Positions 35,011 through 43,953 are shown, counted from the stretch's first letter. The stretch: 64,000 bases of DNA from Verrucomicrobiota bacterium JB023 (GCA_030673895.1 JAUTCR010000052.1:48939-112938); one strand, 5' to 3'. A program made the numbers and translations. The notes: generated from the sequence alone by a model not told the origin.

Positions 35011-35355
35011 GTGTACGGAGATTGCTTGAAGGAAAGGTGGGTGGGCTTGTTCGGTTGATGGGATGGCCGTCGGATAGTCACCTTGCGCCTGCCTCTGCAG
35101 ATTGGCTCCTCGCTGCCCTTACCCTGCTGCAGGACAGTCAGGGCCAGGAATCAGAGCCCGCAAAGATTTTTGAGAAACCGAATCAGGGTTCGTCTCCTCC
35201 GGGTTCTTTGTGCGGTGGCCGGAATTTGCTGGGGTTCGCTACTCGGTGTGGTGGGTAGAGGCTTTCCTAGCGCCTGTTGGGCGACAGCGAGCGATCGTAG
35301 TAGAACTCGACCGTGGCCTGTTTATTCTATCGCGAAAGGGACGAGAGCGGTCGCT
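35011..35355. other. Intergenic region, possibly holding a decayed small gene
   Basis: No intact gene is called. In one plus frame near 35150-35235 there is a basic stretch followed by a membrane-like helix (RVRLLRVLCAVAGICWG). In the next frame from about 35235 to 35404 there is a well-formed continuation, VWWVEAFLAPVGRQRAIVVELDRGLFILSRKGRERS. Joined by a one-base shift these would read as a small N-terminally anchored protein, so a frameshifted remnant is possible. Several open frames overlap here and none has a ribosome binding site. Confidence 0.3.
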
Positions 35356-36384
35356 TCAAGAAGGGGAAGCCGGGTTTGGCTCCACGGAGACGCGGGCCCA
35401 TTGACCACTCTGGGCCAGCTCAAGGGCCTGCTCAAAATGAGCCAAGGGGACTGGTGCGGCGATTAGGTCCTCCAAGACGGAGGTATCGACTGTTTGAAGA
35501 ATGCGCAGTGCTTGTTCCAGATGCCGGGGGGCATAGTTATGGATTCCTTGCACGCGAAGATTTCCCCGGACGATGAGCGAGCCATCGAGTTGAAAGTGGC
35601 ACTGATCGTGGACGAGCCCAGTCCAGACAAAGTGGGCTCCGGGCCGGAGGAGGGGAAGGGCGGGGGAGATGGCAGCTGCCACCCCGGCGGCTTCAAGGGC
35701 GAAATCAAACCTGAGCTCCGTTGCTTCCTGAGGTAAGGGGAGGGCACCGCAGCGGCGGGCCATGGCGACCCGCTGCTCATCGGGGTCGCTCACATAAATC
35801 TCTTCGACGCCTCTCTCTCTCAAAGCGAGAATGGCAAAGAGGCCCAGAAGCCCGCCCCCGATGACCAGAGCCCGACGACAAGGTGCGGGCAGTTGTTCGG
35901 TCGCGTGGGTGATGGTGGCAAAGGCGCAATTGGCTGGCGCCGCCAAGCGATCGGGAAGCAGCGGGGGAAGTGGTAGAATGGTGGTGCCAGGGCGCAAGAG
36001 GATGTGCGAGGCGTAACAACCCGACCACGGATGGGTATCTTCACGGCTATGCCCGTATTTGAGAAGTCGTGCGCACTTCTGAGGCAAGTTCCATTCCTTG
36101 CAGGCTTGGCAGGATCCGCATGAGGAAGCGAGGCTCCAGGTGACCCGTTGGCCTTCGGTCAGTCCTTCTTTCTTCGAGGCGACAATCACCCCGACGGCCT
36201 CATGGCCGAGGACGCAGGGCGTGGGGGCGCTGCGCCGTCCGGCCAGGGTGTGGAGGTCCGAGCCACAAAGAGTGGCCAGGGTGATGCGAACAAGGACCTC
36301 GCCCTCTGCAGGAGAAGGGAGGTCCTTGCTAACGAGTCGAAAACCGGACGACGGCGATTCTAGTAGAAGTTGCTGGCCTGTCAT
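35356..36384 (-). CDS. Zinc-dependent alcohol dehydrogenase, type proposed for phosphonate catabolism
   Basis: A medium-chain zinc dehydrogenase of 342 residues. Catalytic-zinc residues lie in ATLCGSDLHTLAGRR and LGHEAVGVIV; the structural-zinc segment is CGSCQACKEWNLPQKC followed by RLLKYGH. The NAD-binding Rossmann turn is VIGGGLLGLFAILALRERG. The combination LCGSDLHT..GRR, PQKC and KYGH resembles the TIGR03366 group, annotated as a putative phosphonate-catabolism alcohol dehydrogenase. No phosphonate genes are nearby, so substrate and pathway stay open. It lies 17 bases after the start of the 1226-residue gene's downstream end on the same strand; co-transcription with that gene is possible but not supported by function. 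Confidence 0.82.
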   Translation of the reverse strand: MTGQQLLLESPSSGFRLVSKDLPSPAEGEVLVRITLATLCGSDLHTLAGRRSAPTPCVLGHEAVGVIVASKKEGLTEGQRVTWSLASSCGSCQACKEWNLPQKCARLLKYGHSREDTHPWSGCYASHILLRPGTTILPLPPLLPDRLAAPANCAFATITHATEQLPAPCRRALVIGGGLLGLFAILALRERGVEEIYVSDPDEQRVAMARRCGALPLPQEATELRFDFALEAAGVAAAISPALPLLRPGAHFVWTGLVHDQCHFQLDGSLIVRGNLRVQGIHNYAPRHLEQALRILQTVDTSVLEDLIAAPVPLAHFEQALELAQSGQWARVSVEPNPASPS

Positions 36385-36401
36385 TCGCCCGGGTTCTGCG
36401 C

Positions 36402-39400
36402 TTACACTTCGTCCTGACTAAGCCAGCGGAAGCGGGTGATCTTGAACTTGCGGCCGAAGTCGTGGGCGACGTCCTTGGAAGGATTGAGCAGGTGCTCGTC
36501 CGGGTGGACGGGCTCCGTGGTGCGTTGGACGGTGGCTTCGCACCAGGCTTCGGCGGTCACGTTCCCCGCTCTATCCGTTGCATTGCCATAACTGCGGATG
36601 ACGAAGGTGTCTGAGCGGGCAGTCAGGTTGTGGCCTATGACTTGGAGGACATCCGCTTGGGTGAGGAAGCCAAGTGCTCCCCATGCCGTGGTCTGGGGCT
36701 TCGAGGTTTGCTCGAGGCGGGTGGGGTCGCGGATGTTGTCATCGTGCGTGTAGTTTGGCAGCGACTGGGTGTTATCGAGGGGATACTCCTCGTTGAAGGT
36801 CCGGTTGATGCTAGTGTTGTCGATAGCGGCTTGCAGGGTTCCCTTCAGGCCGGTGGCGTCGTCGGCGAGACGGCGGTTGACGAAGTCGGCCAGAGAGAGA
36901 AACGGGCCGCGGTTCTTCACTTCGGCGACGATCGCTTCGGCAAGTTCACGGATTTGAGTGCGGGTCACTGTTCGCTGTCCGGCCCAGGCTCCTTCATCCC
37001 AAGGATCTTCGCCGTCCCAGGCTCCTTCCGTAAGGTCAAGGATACGTGGGAAGGTGACGACATCTTCGTCGAAGCCGACTCCCAGCGTCGAAAGCAAGAG
37101 CGCCTCCCAGGCGGTCGCGCTGGTCGAGTTCACATTGAATGCGCCATCCATCATCAGGGTGGATGCCGCGCGATGGTAATCGATGATGTCCTCGGAGGCG
37201 ATTTCCTTGTCCTTCACATTGCGCAGACGGCCATTGGGCAGCGGGTTGTTCGTGGGATCCTCGATGAAGGATTGTTTCTCAAAGGTGTTCCCTGTGGAGA
37301 GGAAGTAGCGGTCCCACATGGCATGGTTGAGCTCGTAGCTGAGGTCGAAGGTGACATTGCTCTCCAGCATGAAGTCTTCGATGTAACCACGCACCGTGTA
37401 GGCCCAGTTATTCTGGTCGGATGCACCTCCATTGTTATTCACAGAGCGACCGTCGTCCGAATAGCCGATGGTGTCCTTGTTCCACCCGCCTTCATCACTG
37501 TTGAAGCCCTCGTTATAAGGTGGCTCTGTCTTGTTGAGGGGGACGCGAGGGTCAGCCAATGAGTTGCCGAAGGCGTAGGTCGGGCTCCAGGGAAGCTCAG
37601 AGAATTTGACGTGTTGCAAGGCGCCGAGGGACAGAATCTTGGTGTCCCGGCGGGGCACGTCGAAGAGGATGCGGCGAGGATTCCCTTGATTCGAAGCCTG
37701 GAAGGGGTCGCTGAGGAATTTACCCTTCTGAGGCGTCGGGCTCATCGACGTCCAAGAGATATTCTCGTCGAACAAGTCTCTGGTGTAATTTCCAAAGAAA
37801 TGGGGCGCGACATCCGAAACGTTGTCGAAAGGTCCGCGGAAGGAGTAGGAGGTGCGTAGGTTCCAGTTCGCAATCGATGCCGTCTCCATGTGGGCGGTGC
37901 CGGCCAGACTTCCTCCTCCGATGCGGTTGGAGTAGTGCTCGTCGAACCAGCGAAGGCGGAAGCCGTCGCGAGTCCGGCGGTCAGGAATCGTGGGGCAGAT
38001 GGCAGCGGTCTTGTCAGAGACGGGGAAGGGGACCGTGGTGTCGTAGCTCCATTCCAAGGGGAGCTCATCCTCATCACCATATTGGAAGGCGCAGGATACG
38101 AACTGTCCATGGGGGAGGTTGGCGAAGCGATCACGCGTTAGATTCCCCGAGATTGAGGAGGTGATGGGCTTCCAATACATGAAGTAATCGTCAGCTTGGG
38201 TGTAACCGGCCTCTTGGATATTCCCTAGGGGAAGAGGGTCAACAAACTCCCGCCAGCCTGTAGGCGGAGCGAGAAGGTGGTCGTCGACAAAGAGAGGCTG
38301 GTTCGTCACTGCGGCGGCGGCTACGTCGAAGAGTGGGCGTGAATCGTCGCGCTCATCCATGTAGAAGCTGCGGGAAGGGTCAGGGCTGCGCTCGGGTGTC
38401 AGACGATTATTACTATAGGTAGCCAAATCGTATTGCGTGTTTTGAGCGGGTGAAAAGACCACCGTCTCCCCTGGTTCGATGGTGACGGGGTCCATCATGA
38501 AGAAGAGTCGACCCCGGGTCGCGCCGCCGGAATCTCCCCACCACATGTCGTAGCGAACGCGGTCAAGAGTGACCTCGAGGTCTGGTCCGAAGAACTGGGG
38601 AACCTTGACCGTGTAAGGAGGGTCGTAGAAGACTTCAATCTGCTTGCCGCCATTGATGAAGAGCTGAATCATGGAGGCGGGCACTTCCATCTCAACGTTG
38701 TATGGATTCCACAAGGAGACGCGGGGATAGAGGTGAAGGCGCATGTGGTAGGCTCGCGGTGATGCCTGTCCCGTATTGTAATAACTAAGGTTGTAGTAGA
38801 TTGAGCCTTCGGTCAGGACCGGGCTGATGTCATTGGTTTCGCGATTGGTGTAGCGTGCCACTTTGTTGTTCAGTCCGTAGTAGCTGCGTTGCACTGTTGT
38901 GGAGGCCCGGGTTTCCGGGTTCTCCATTTCCAGCGCGATTTGGCCCTCCTGGTTGGTATCGGAGCGGCGGAACCATTCGCGCAAGAGAGCGAAGCGGGGA
39001 GAGGCTGCTTGGAGGCGTTCGGCCTCACCGGGATTTGAGGAGAGCGCGTCCTCCGTCAGGTTGCGTGGACCGATGATGTTGTCGGTATCCTGCAAGCCGA
39101 GGTTGTAAACTTCGTCGGTATCGAGGTCGGCGATGCTCCCACTGCCGCTGAAGTAGTTGGTCAGATCTCCCTTCAGTCCTCCTTCACGGGTATTGGCGAG
39201 GACTCCCATGGAGTCGGTAGTGAAGTCGTGATAGTATTCCTTGACCCGATCGGTATCGTCGAAGTGGAGGCCCAGCTGATTGGGGGTGACCAAGAGAGAG
39301 CGGTCTTGATTGGTCAATTCGCTGCCGAAGTTGTCGGCGGTGATTGACGAATCTTGCGCAAGTTGAAGCCTCCATTTGTTAGCGAGGGTTCCTGCATTGT

Positions 39401-40082
39401 CGCCGAAGGCATCAGGAGTAGCGACGTTCGCTTTGACGCCGAGGTCTCCCACCCACCACGCGTAGTGACCTGCTGGATCTTCCTCATCCTCATTCTCGTA
39501 GAGAGCGACCAAGGGGGCTTCGACCGTCGCCTTGCGAAGTTGTCCACTATCGCCGACGGTCCCGTTGCCAACGAGAGAAACCATGTTGCCACCCGGGAGG
39601 CGTTGGCCGCCGACTTCGGTATAGACGAGGCCTGCTTCGTTCCCGCTGACGAGGCACGCCAGCTGGTCATTATCAGCCTTCCAATCGCCACTTTCCCGGA
39701 GGTCGGAGAGGCCGCCCTCTTCCAAGCTGCGCTGGATGACGGGCTCGCCATTCTCGAGCGTGGTGCGGAAGACGTTGACCCAGTGGGGTTGTGCGACGCC
39801 GTCGATATCAAGAGTGGACTCATTGGTGTCCAGTTGCGCGGCTGGCACGGAGACCCGTTGGTCGGGGCCGAGTGTTTTCTGAAGTTCGCCTAGAGCCATC
39901 ATCATGGCGAGACGTGCGTTGGCGCGAGCCATCTCCCGATCGCGGCTGGCCTCAACGGAGCGGACTTGCACGGTGGCGAGTCCGAGGAGACCAATCGCAA
40001 CCATGGTCAGGAGGACCATCATTGATATTGTCGCCACCAAGGAGAAGCCCTTGGGGGATTTGGTCGTAGTCTTGAGTTTCAT
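36402..40082 (-). CDS. Very large prepilin-like protein (Verru_Chthon cassette protein A type)
   Basis: A 1226-residue protein beginning with a type IV prepilin-like leader: KSPKGFSLVATISMMVLLTMVAIGLLGLATV, where GF marks a prepilin-peptidase-like cleavage site followed by a hydrophobic helix, then RANARLAMMMALGELQKTLGPDQRVSV. That opening is typical of the Verru_Chthon cassette A proteins known only from Verrucomicrobiota. The rest is beta-rich, with many Asp/Asn/Tyr residues, and ends with segments resembling PilX/GspK-like helices (LREL AEAIVAEVKNRGPFLSLADFVNRRL). Partner cassette proteins B to D, usually small prepilins, are not adjacent. It probably sits at the cell surface or in a pseudopilus; the function is unknown. 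Confidence 0.78.
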   Translation of the reverse strand: MKLKTTTKSPKGFSLVATISMMVLLTMVAIGLLGLATVQVRSVEASRDREMARANARLAMMMALGELQKTLGPDQRVSVPAAQLDTNESTLDIDGVAQPHWVNVFRTTLENGEPVIQRSLEEGGLSDLRESGDWKADNDQLACLVSGNEAGLVYTEVGGQRLPGGNMVSLVGNGTVGDSGQLRKATVEAPLVALYENEDEEDPAGHYAWWVGDLGVKANVATPDAFGDNAGTLANKWRLQLAQDSSITADNFGSELTNQDRSLLVTPNQLGLHFDDTDRVKEYYHDFTTDSMGVLANTREGGLKGDLTNYFSGSGSIADLDTDEVYNLGLQDTDNIIGPRNLTEDALSSNPGEAERLQAASPRFALLREWFRRSDTNQEGQIALEMENPETRASTTVQRSYYGLNNKVARYTNRETNDISPVLTEGSIYYNLSYYNTGQASPRAYHMRLHLYPRVSLWNPYNVEMEVPASMIQLFINGGKQIEVFYDPPYTVKVPQFFGPDLEVTLDRVRYDMWWGDSGGATRGRLFFMMDPVTIEPGETVVFSPAQNTQYDLATYSNNRLTPERSPDPSRSFYMDERDDSRPLFDVAAAAVTNQPLFVDDHLLAPPTGWREFVDPLPLGNIQEAGYTQADDYFMYWKPITSSISGNLTRDRFANLPHGQFVSCAFQYGDEDELPLEWSYDTTVPFPVSDKTAAICPTIPDRRTRDGFRLRWFDEHYSNRIGGGSLAGTAHMETASIANWNLRTSYSFRGPFDNVSDVAPHFFGNYTRDLFDENISWTSMSPTPQKGKFLSDPFQASNQGNPRRILFDVPRRDTKILSLGALQHVKFSELPWSPTYAFGNSLADPRVPLNKTEPPYNEGFNSDEGGWNKDTIGYSDDGRSVNNNGGASDQNNWAYTVRGYIEDFMLESNVTFDLSYELNHAMWDRYFLSTGNTFEKQSFIEDPTNNPLPNGRLRNVKDKEIASEDIIDYHRAASTLMMDGAFNVNSTSATAWEALLLSTLGVGFDEDVVTFPRILDLTEGAWDGEDPWDEGAWAGQRTVTRTQIRELAEAIVAEVKNRGPFLSLADFVNRRLADDATGLKGTLQAAIDNTSINRTFNEEYPLDNTQSLPNYTHDDNIRDPTRLEQTSKPQTTAWGALGFLTQADVLQVIGHNLTARSDTFVIRSYGNATDRAGNVTAEAWCEATVQRTTEPVHPDEHLLNPSKDVAHDFGRKFKITRFRWLSQDEV

Positions 40083-40422
40083 GAGTGGTGTGGAGAAAAT
40101 GTTTTCTTCAGGATAGAAGATAATGACTCGCGCCGTGAAAAACGATTGTCCGGTGGTGACAATGTTGTGACTTACGCGTTCGTTAGAGCGATTGCGAAAG
40201 GTTGGCTAACGTGGGGTTGTTAGCTTCTTTTGAAGAGCTGGGTCCGAATAGGGTGGTCCGGGGACCACCCTGATAAATGCTTTTTTAGCTACCGATTTGG
40301 TTCCGCGGGTAAGTTGGCCCGAATGGGTTCGCTGGTCGCGGCCTTTGGGTCGCTTGGTTTCACCCGGTTGTTCGGGGGGGCTCTCCTACGGTAATTCAGA
40401 GAGTAAAGAATTGGGATAGGGC
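40083..40422. other. Intergenic region upstream of the prepilin-like gene
   Basis: No gene. It holds a GCTAAC/GTTAGC hairpin (about 40205-40224) and the perfect palindrome at 40250-40271. Both flanking genes are on the minus strand, so this is the promoter region of the prepilin-like gene and the tail of the glycerophosphodiesterase transcript. Confidence 0.4.
40250..40271. repeat. Perfect palindrome, operator- or terminator-like
   Basis: AGGGTGGTC (40250-40258) and GACCACCCT (40263-40271) pair perfectly with a CGGG centre. On the plus strand a T6 run lies 9 bases further on, but the neighbouring transcripts run on the minus strand, where no U tract follows. It could be a protein-binding operator for the prepilin-like gene whose start is 170 bases away. 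Confidence 0.5.
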
Positions 40423-41205
40423 TTACCCACGTGGGCTTTGCTCCATCTTGGCCTCAAGTTCTTTACGAAGTTGGGCGGGCTTGTTCGTCGTGATGGACTG
40501 GGACCCTGCGTTGAGGCTGCGAACGGCGCGGCGCGTTTCGTCGATCGTCCACGAGTGATATTGGTAGCCGGCGTCCTTGATCTTGTCCACGACCTCGGGG
40601 GTCACAGCAACGTGCTCGCTGGAGGAGAGTCCATCAGCATTGCAGGCTTGCAGGCGGGACAACACTTCGTTGACAGAGGGCTTCAGCTGGGGCCGACGGG
40701 CATCGAAGGCGAGAAGCAGCATCGTGGGGCAATGGGGATGCTCGTTCTTCCAGACGCGGACGAAGTCTTCGTTGAAGGAGATAACAACGATCTGGCTCGG
40801 CTTGAGAGTGGTCTCTTCAAGCTCCTTCGTCAGAGCAGGGACGATTTCCGGACCGCATTTGACCTCGATGTAGATGGTCTTTCCCTCGGGCACCGTTTCG
40901 AACACTTCGTCGATGGTAGGGATGTGGGTGCCGGCGAATTTCGGGCTCTTCCAGCTGCCGACGTCGAGGGTGCGGAGTGTTTCCAGGGTGGTCTCGGCAA
41001 CGATGTGTTTCTCGCCGGAGACGCGCTTGGTGTCGTAGTCGTGGATGCAGACGATGTGTCCGTCTTTGGTGAGGTGGAAATCTCCCTCAATGGCATCGGC
41101 CTTTTGCTCCCACGCGAGCTCAAAGGCGGGAATGGTGTTTTCGGGGGCATCCGCTGATGCTCCCCGGTGGGCAACGATGAATAGCGCAGTGACAAGCTCA
41201 AGCAT
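40423..41205 (-). CDS. Glycerophosphodiester phosphodiesterase
   Basis: Hydrolyses glycerophosphodiesters to glycerol-3-phosphate and an alcohol. The 260-residue protein shows the GDPD signature FIVAHRGASADAPENTIPAFELAWEQKADAIEGDFHLTKDGHIVCIHD (catalytic His in AHRG, metal ligands in E-x-D and HD), followed by TLDVGSWKSPKFAGTHIPTIDEVF and IYIEVKCG (third metal region). The C-terminal W-T-I-D of YHSWTIDE is also conserved. The N-terminus (MLELVTALFIVAHRG) is too short for a clear signal peptide, so location is uncertain. It is the UgpQ/GlpQ type but I do not assign the exact symbol. It is separated from the DUF1080 gene by about 120 bases. Confidence 0.93.
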   Translation of the reverse strand: MLELVTALFIVAHRGASADAPENTIPAFELAWEQKADAIEGDFHLTKDGHIVCIHDYDTKRVSGEKHIVAETTLETLRTLDVGSWKSPKFAGTHIPTIDEVFETVPEGKTIYIEVKCGPEIVPALTKELEETTLKPSQIVVISFNEDFVRVWKNEHPHCPTMLLLAFDARRPQLKPSVNEVLSRLQACNADGLSSSEHVAVTPEVVDKIKDAGYQYHSWTIDETRRAVRSLNAGSQSITTNKPAQLRKELEAKMEQSPRG

Positions 41206-41327
41206 GCGCGGACCATGCTTTTCGCGGGACTTCGTTAAAGATCTCTCTGGTTAAGAAATCGTCAGATTGAATTGTAATCCTGCGGCTGTCTTTTGCAATT
41301 TTGCCAGGAAGTGTCACAAAGGGGCTC

Positions 41328-42044
41328 TTAGAGCTCCTTGAGGTAGAGATTGCGCCAGAGGATGTCTCCGCTTTTACCACCATGGACTTGGAGGGCGATG
41401 AAGCCCTTGAGGTCGGTGTGCTCGTCGCTGGTATCGGTGAAGTCGGCCCGCAGTTCACCATTGAGCCAGGTCTGCAGGTGATTGCCCTCGCACTTGATGA
41501 CGATGGTGTTCCAGCCATCCCAGTTGAAGAGGCGGGAGCCTTGTCCGGTGAATTGATCTTTCTTCGCTTGGTCAGCGTCCTTGTGAGGGTAGAGCCAGCC
41601 GCGGCGGGCTTCGTCGAAGATGCCAGCCGTCCAGCTGCGCTGCTTCTCTTTCCAGTTGTCGTGCTCGCACTGGTAACCGGCGACGCGACCGTCAGGCTTG
41701 CCCCCTTTTTGGAAGGCGCGGAACATGCAGCCTGAGTTGCCGGACTTGTCGAGGAATTTGAATTGGAAGGTGAAGATGAAGTCCCCGAACTCGTCTTCGG
41801 TTCTCAGGAAGGTGTTGCCTTTGATGTTTTCGCCGAAGCCGCGCACGGCGCCATTCTTGACTTCATATTCGGCATTGCCGCCGGTCTTGCGCCAACCGTC
41901 GAGGTTTTCTCCATTGAAGAGGCTGGTGAAGCCGGCCTCTTTCAAGGCTTCCGGCTTGCTCTCGGCGGGGAGCCCGGCCGGGAGGGTGGTCGTTTCCGCG
42001 AAGGCGGTGAGAGTCAGGGCAAGTAGTGCTGATATGGCTTTCAT
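41328..42044 (-). CDS. Secreted DUF1080 family protein (3-keto-disaccharide hydrolase-like)
   Basis: A 238-residue exported protein with a signal peptide (MKAISALLALTLTAFAET) and a single DUF1080 jelly-roll domain: GFTSLFNGENLDGWRKTGG is the family opening, followed by FGDFIFTFQFKFLDKSGNSGCMFRAFQ, AGYQCEHDN, WNTIVIKCEGNHLQTWLNGELRADF and GFIALQVHGGKSGDILWRNLYLKEL. Members of this fold include enzymes acting on 3-keto sugars, and many are expanded in Verrucomicrobiota and Planctomycetota. The exact substrate cannot be read from sequence. It lies 46 bases after the uracil-DNA glycosylase stop on the same strand. Confidence 0.92.
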   Translation of the reverse strand: MKAISALLALTLTAFAETTTLPAGLPAESKPEALKEAGFTSLFNGENLDGWRKTGGNAEYEVKNGAVRGFGENIKGNTFLRTEDEFGDFIFTFQFKFLDKSGNSGCMFRAFQKGGKPDGRVAGYQCEHDNWKEKQRSWTAGIFDEARRGWLYPHKDADQAKKDQFTGQGSRLFNWDGWNTIVIKCEGNHLQTWLNGELRADFTDTSDEHTDLKGFIALQVHGGKSGDILWRNLYLKEL

Positions 42045-42090
42045 AGGTTTTGGTTACAACGGGTTCTTTGGGTTGAATCTTCAGGAAAAG

Positions 42091-42969
42091 TCATTTCTTA
42101 CGCTGGAAGTAGCCGCGCTGTTTATCGGTGATGGGCAGCTCCAGCTTCTCCATGACGGCGAGCATATCCTCCCAAACCTTGCGCTTCTCGCCGAGCGCAT
42201 TCTCGTCGCTGTGGAGAAGGTAGGAGGGGTGATAGGTGACGCGGAGCGGGATGCCGGTGAATTGATGCCAGTTCCCCCGCAATTTGCCCACCGATTCGGT
42301 GGATTCGAGAAGTCCTTGGGCGGCCGTCGCACCCAGGGCGACGACGACCTTGGGGCGAATGATCTCCAGCTCGGCTCGCACGAAGGGGAGGCAGGCTTCC
42401 ATCTCCTCCGGGCGGGGCTTGCGGTTATTGGTGGTCTGCCCGGGCATGGCAGGACGGAATTTGCAGATATTAGAGATGTAGACAGCTTCTCTCGAGAGGC
42501 CCATGGCCTTGAGAATTTGGTTCAGCTTTTCTCCGGCAGGGCCGACGAAGGGCTCGCCTTGCTTCTCCTCTTGGAAGCCGGGCGCTTCCCCGACGAGGAC
42601 GAGATCGGCGGTCGGGTTGCCAGTGGCGAAGACCATGCGCTTGCGCAGGGAGCCGAGTTCAAGCGCGGGAGGCCAGCTCTCGGCTTGCTCGCGGAGAGAG
42701 GCGAGCTTCTCCTCCGCAGTCTCTCCGGTTGGGACGGGTTGAGGGGCGTGAGGGGTTGCCTCAGGGAGGGGAGCTGCCGTTCCAGGAGTGCTGTCCGCAG
42801 GAGCTTGGGCTGGGTTCATCGCTTCCTCTTGGGGCTGGGAGGCGTCAGGCTCCCGGCGAAGTGAGAGTTCGCCTCTGTAGAGCTTCCGCAGGGTTTGCCG
42901 GGCATCATCAGAGACCGCGAGGTGGGTCTTGCCCTGGGCTTTCAGCTGACGGAGATAGGCGAGAAGCAT
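42091..42969 (-). CDS. Family 4-like uracil-DNA glycosylase lacking the iron-sulfur cysteines
   Basis: Removes uracil from DNA. The 292-residue protein consists of a non-conserved, Pro/Glu-rich N-terminal region (about 1-110) and a UDG domain. VLVGEAPGFQEEKQGEPFVGPAGEKLNQIL carries the GEAPG catalytic loop, and YHPSYLLH the second active-site motif. In the classical thermophile-type family 4 enzymes a 4Fe-4S cluster is bound by CxxC before GNPxAD and by KCRPP plus a later Cys. Here the first pair is missing (ELGSLRKRMVFATGNP), KCRPP reads CKFRPA, and only the last Cys (EACLPF) aligns, so the cluster is probably absent. The same substitution appears familiar from other Verrucomicrobiota. Confidence 0.9.
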   Translation of the reverse strand: MLLAYLRQLKAQGKTHLAVSDDARQTLRKLYRGELSLRREPDASQPQEEAMNPAQAPADSTPGTAAPLPEATPHAPQPVPTGETAEEKLASLREQAESWPPALELGSLRKRMVFATGNPTADLVLVGEAPGFQEEKQGEPFVGPAGEKLNQILKAMGLSREAVYISNICKFRPAMPGQTTNNRKPRPEEMEACLPFVRAELEIIRPKVVVALGATAAQGLLESTESVGKLRGNWHQFTGIPLRVTYHPSYLLHSDENALGEKRKVWEDMLAVMEKLELPITDKQRGYFQRKK

Positions 42970-43109
42970 GGGCGGGATTCAATCCGGTGACACCTGAGGA
43001 GGCAAGGATGGAGAAGGCCGGAAGGGCAAAGTGTCGGTCTTGCCAAGCGTGGAGCTCCTTTGGCGATTGGGCTGGCGAGAGGGCTTGAAGGCTGGTGCTG
43101 AAGGACGGC

Positions 43110-43841
43110 TCAGTCGGTTGTTGGCGAGGTGCCGGAGATTTCCTGCCCAACGAGGTCGGCAAGCACGTCTTCGGCCTCCCAGGGTAGCCGATGCCCGCAA
43201 TCCGGGACGATGTGATGGCGTCCTTGGCGCAAGGTCGGGACGAGGTCCGCGGCCAGGCGGGTAAATTTCTCGTCGTCTCTTCCGGTGAGCCAAAGGATGG
43301 GCGTCTGCAAGTTGGTTAGGCCCGGACGAAGGTCGGCCTGCTTACCCAGTGACCATTCCATGAATGAGCGGGCAATGGCGCGGCGACGATTGACCAGCTG
43401 CCCCCGGGGGCCTGGCTCGATGGTGGACCGGAGGACGGATTGGTTTTGCCACTTGTCCAGAAACTGGGGCCAATCCGCGGTGAGGGCGAGACCTGCCCAC
43501 TCGGCATCCCGCGCCATGCGCTGGAGCCTCTCCCCCTCGTCAGTCAAGCCGGGATGGGCGGAGACGATGGTGGCCTGCGCCCAAAGCTCAGGCGCGTCGA
43601 GGAGCGCGTGAAGGGCGAGCCGCCCACCCATCGAGTAGCCAAGCAGGTGATGGGGCCCCCCGCCGCTGGCCTTCACCTCGGCATTAAAGGAGGCGGCCCA
43701 CTCTGCGAGGGTAAGGCTCTCGCATTCAAGGAAGCGCCAGAGGTCGACCGCGCGGGTCGGCACCCGGCGTTCAGCCATTCGTCGCGAGAAATCAGTCCAA
43801 TCGAGGTGGGAGCCCACGGCACCATGGAGACACCAAATCAC
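43110..43841 (-). CDS. Alpha/beta hydrolase, MenH-like
   Basis: A 243-residue alpha/beta hydrolase. The nucleophile elbow GYSMGGRLALHALL, the oxyanion region CLHGAVGSHLDW near the start, the acidic residue in TGRDDEKF and the His in PDCGHRLPWEAED complete the triad. GYSMGGRLAL and CGHxxPxE are typical of MenH (SHCHC synthase in menaquinone biosynthesis), but no men genes are adjacent. So the call is 'MenH-like' rather than menH. It runs on the minus strand toward the uracil-DNA glycosylase gene, 140 bases apart. Confidence 0.82.
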   Translation of the reverse strand: MIWCLHGAVGSHLDWTDFSRRMAERRVPTRAVDLWRFLECESLTLAEWAASFNAEVKASGGGPHHLLGYSMGGRLALHALLDAPELWAQATIVSAHPGLTDEGERLQRMARDAEWAGLALTADWPQFLDKWQNQSVLRSTIEPGPRGQLVNRRRAIARSFMEWSLGKQADLRPGLTNLQTPILWLTGRDDEKFTRLAADLVPTLRQGRHHIVPDCGHRLPWEAEDVLADLVGQEISGTSPTTD

Positions 43842-43953
43842 CTCCCCACTGTGGAGCGCCGGGAGGGAGGCGAAAGGCTATTCTGGGGGACAGGGAGAAT
43901 TTCCGTCGAGAAATGGAACTGACGGAACGGCTCGATCCATTAGCCTCGGCCTC

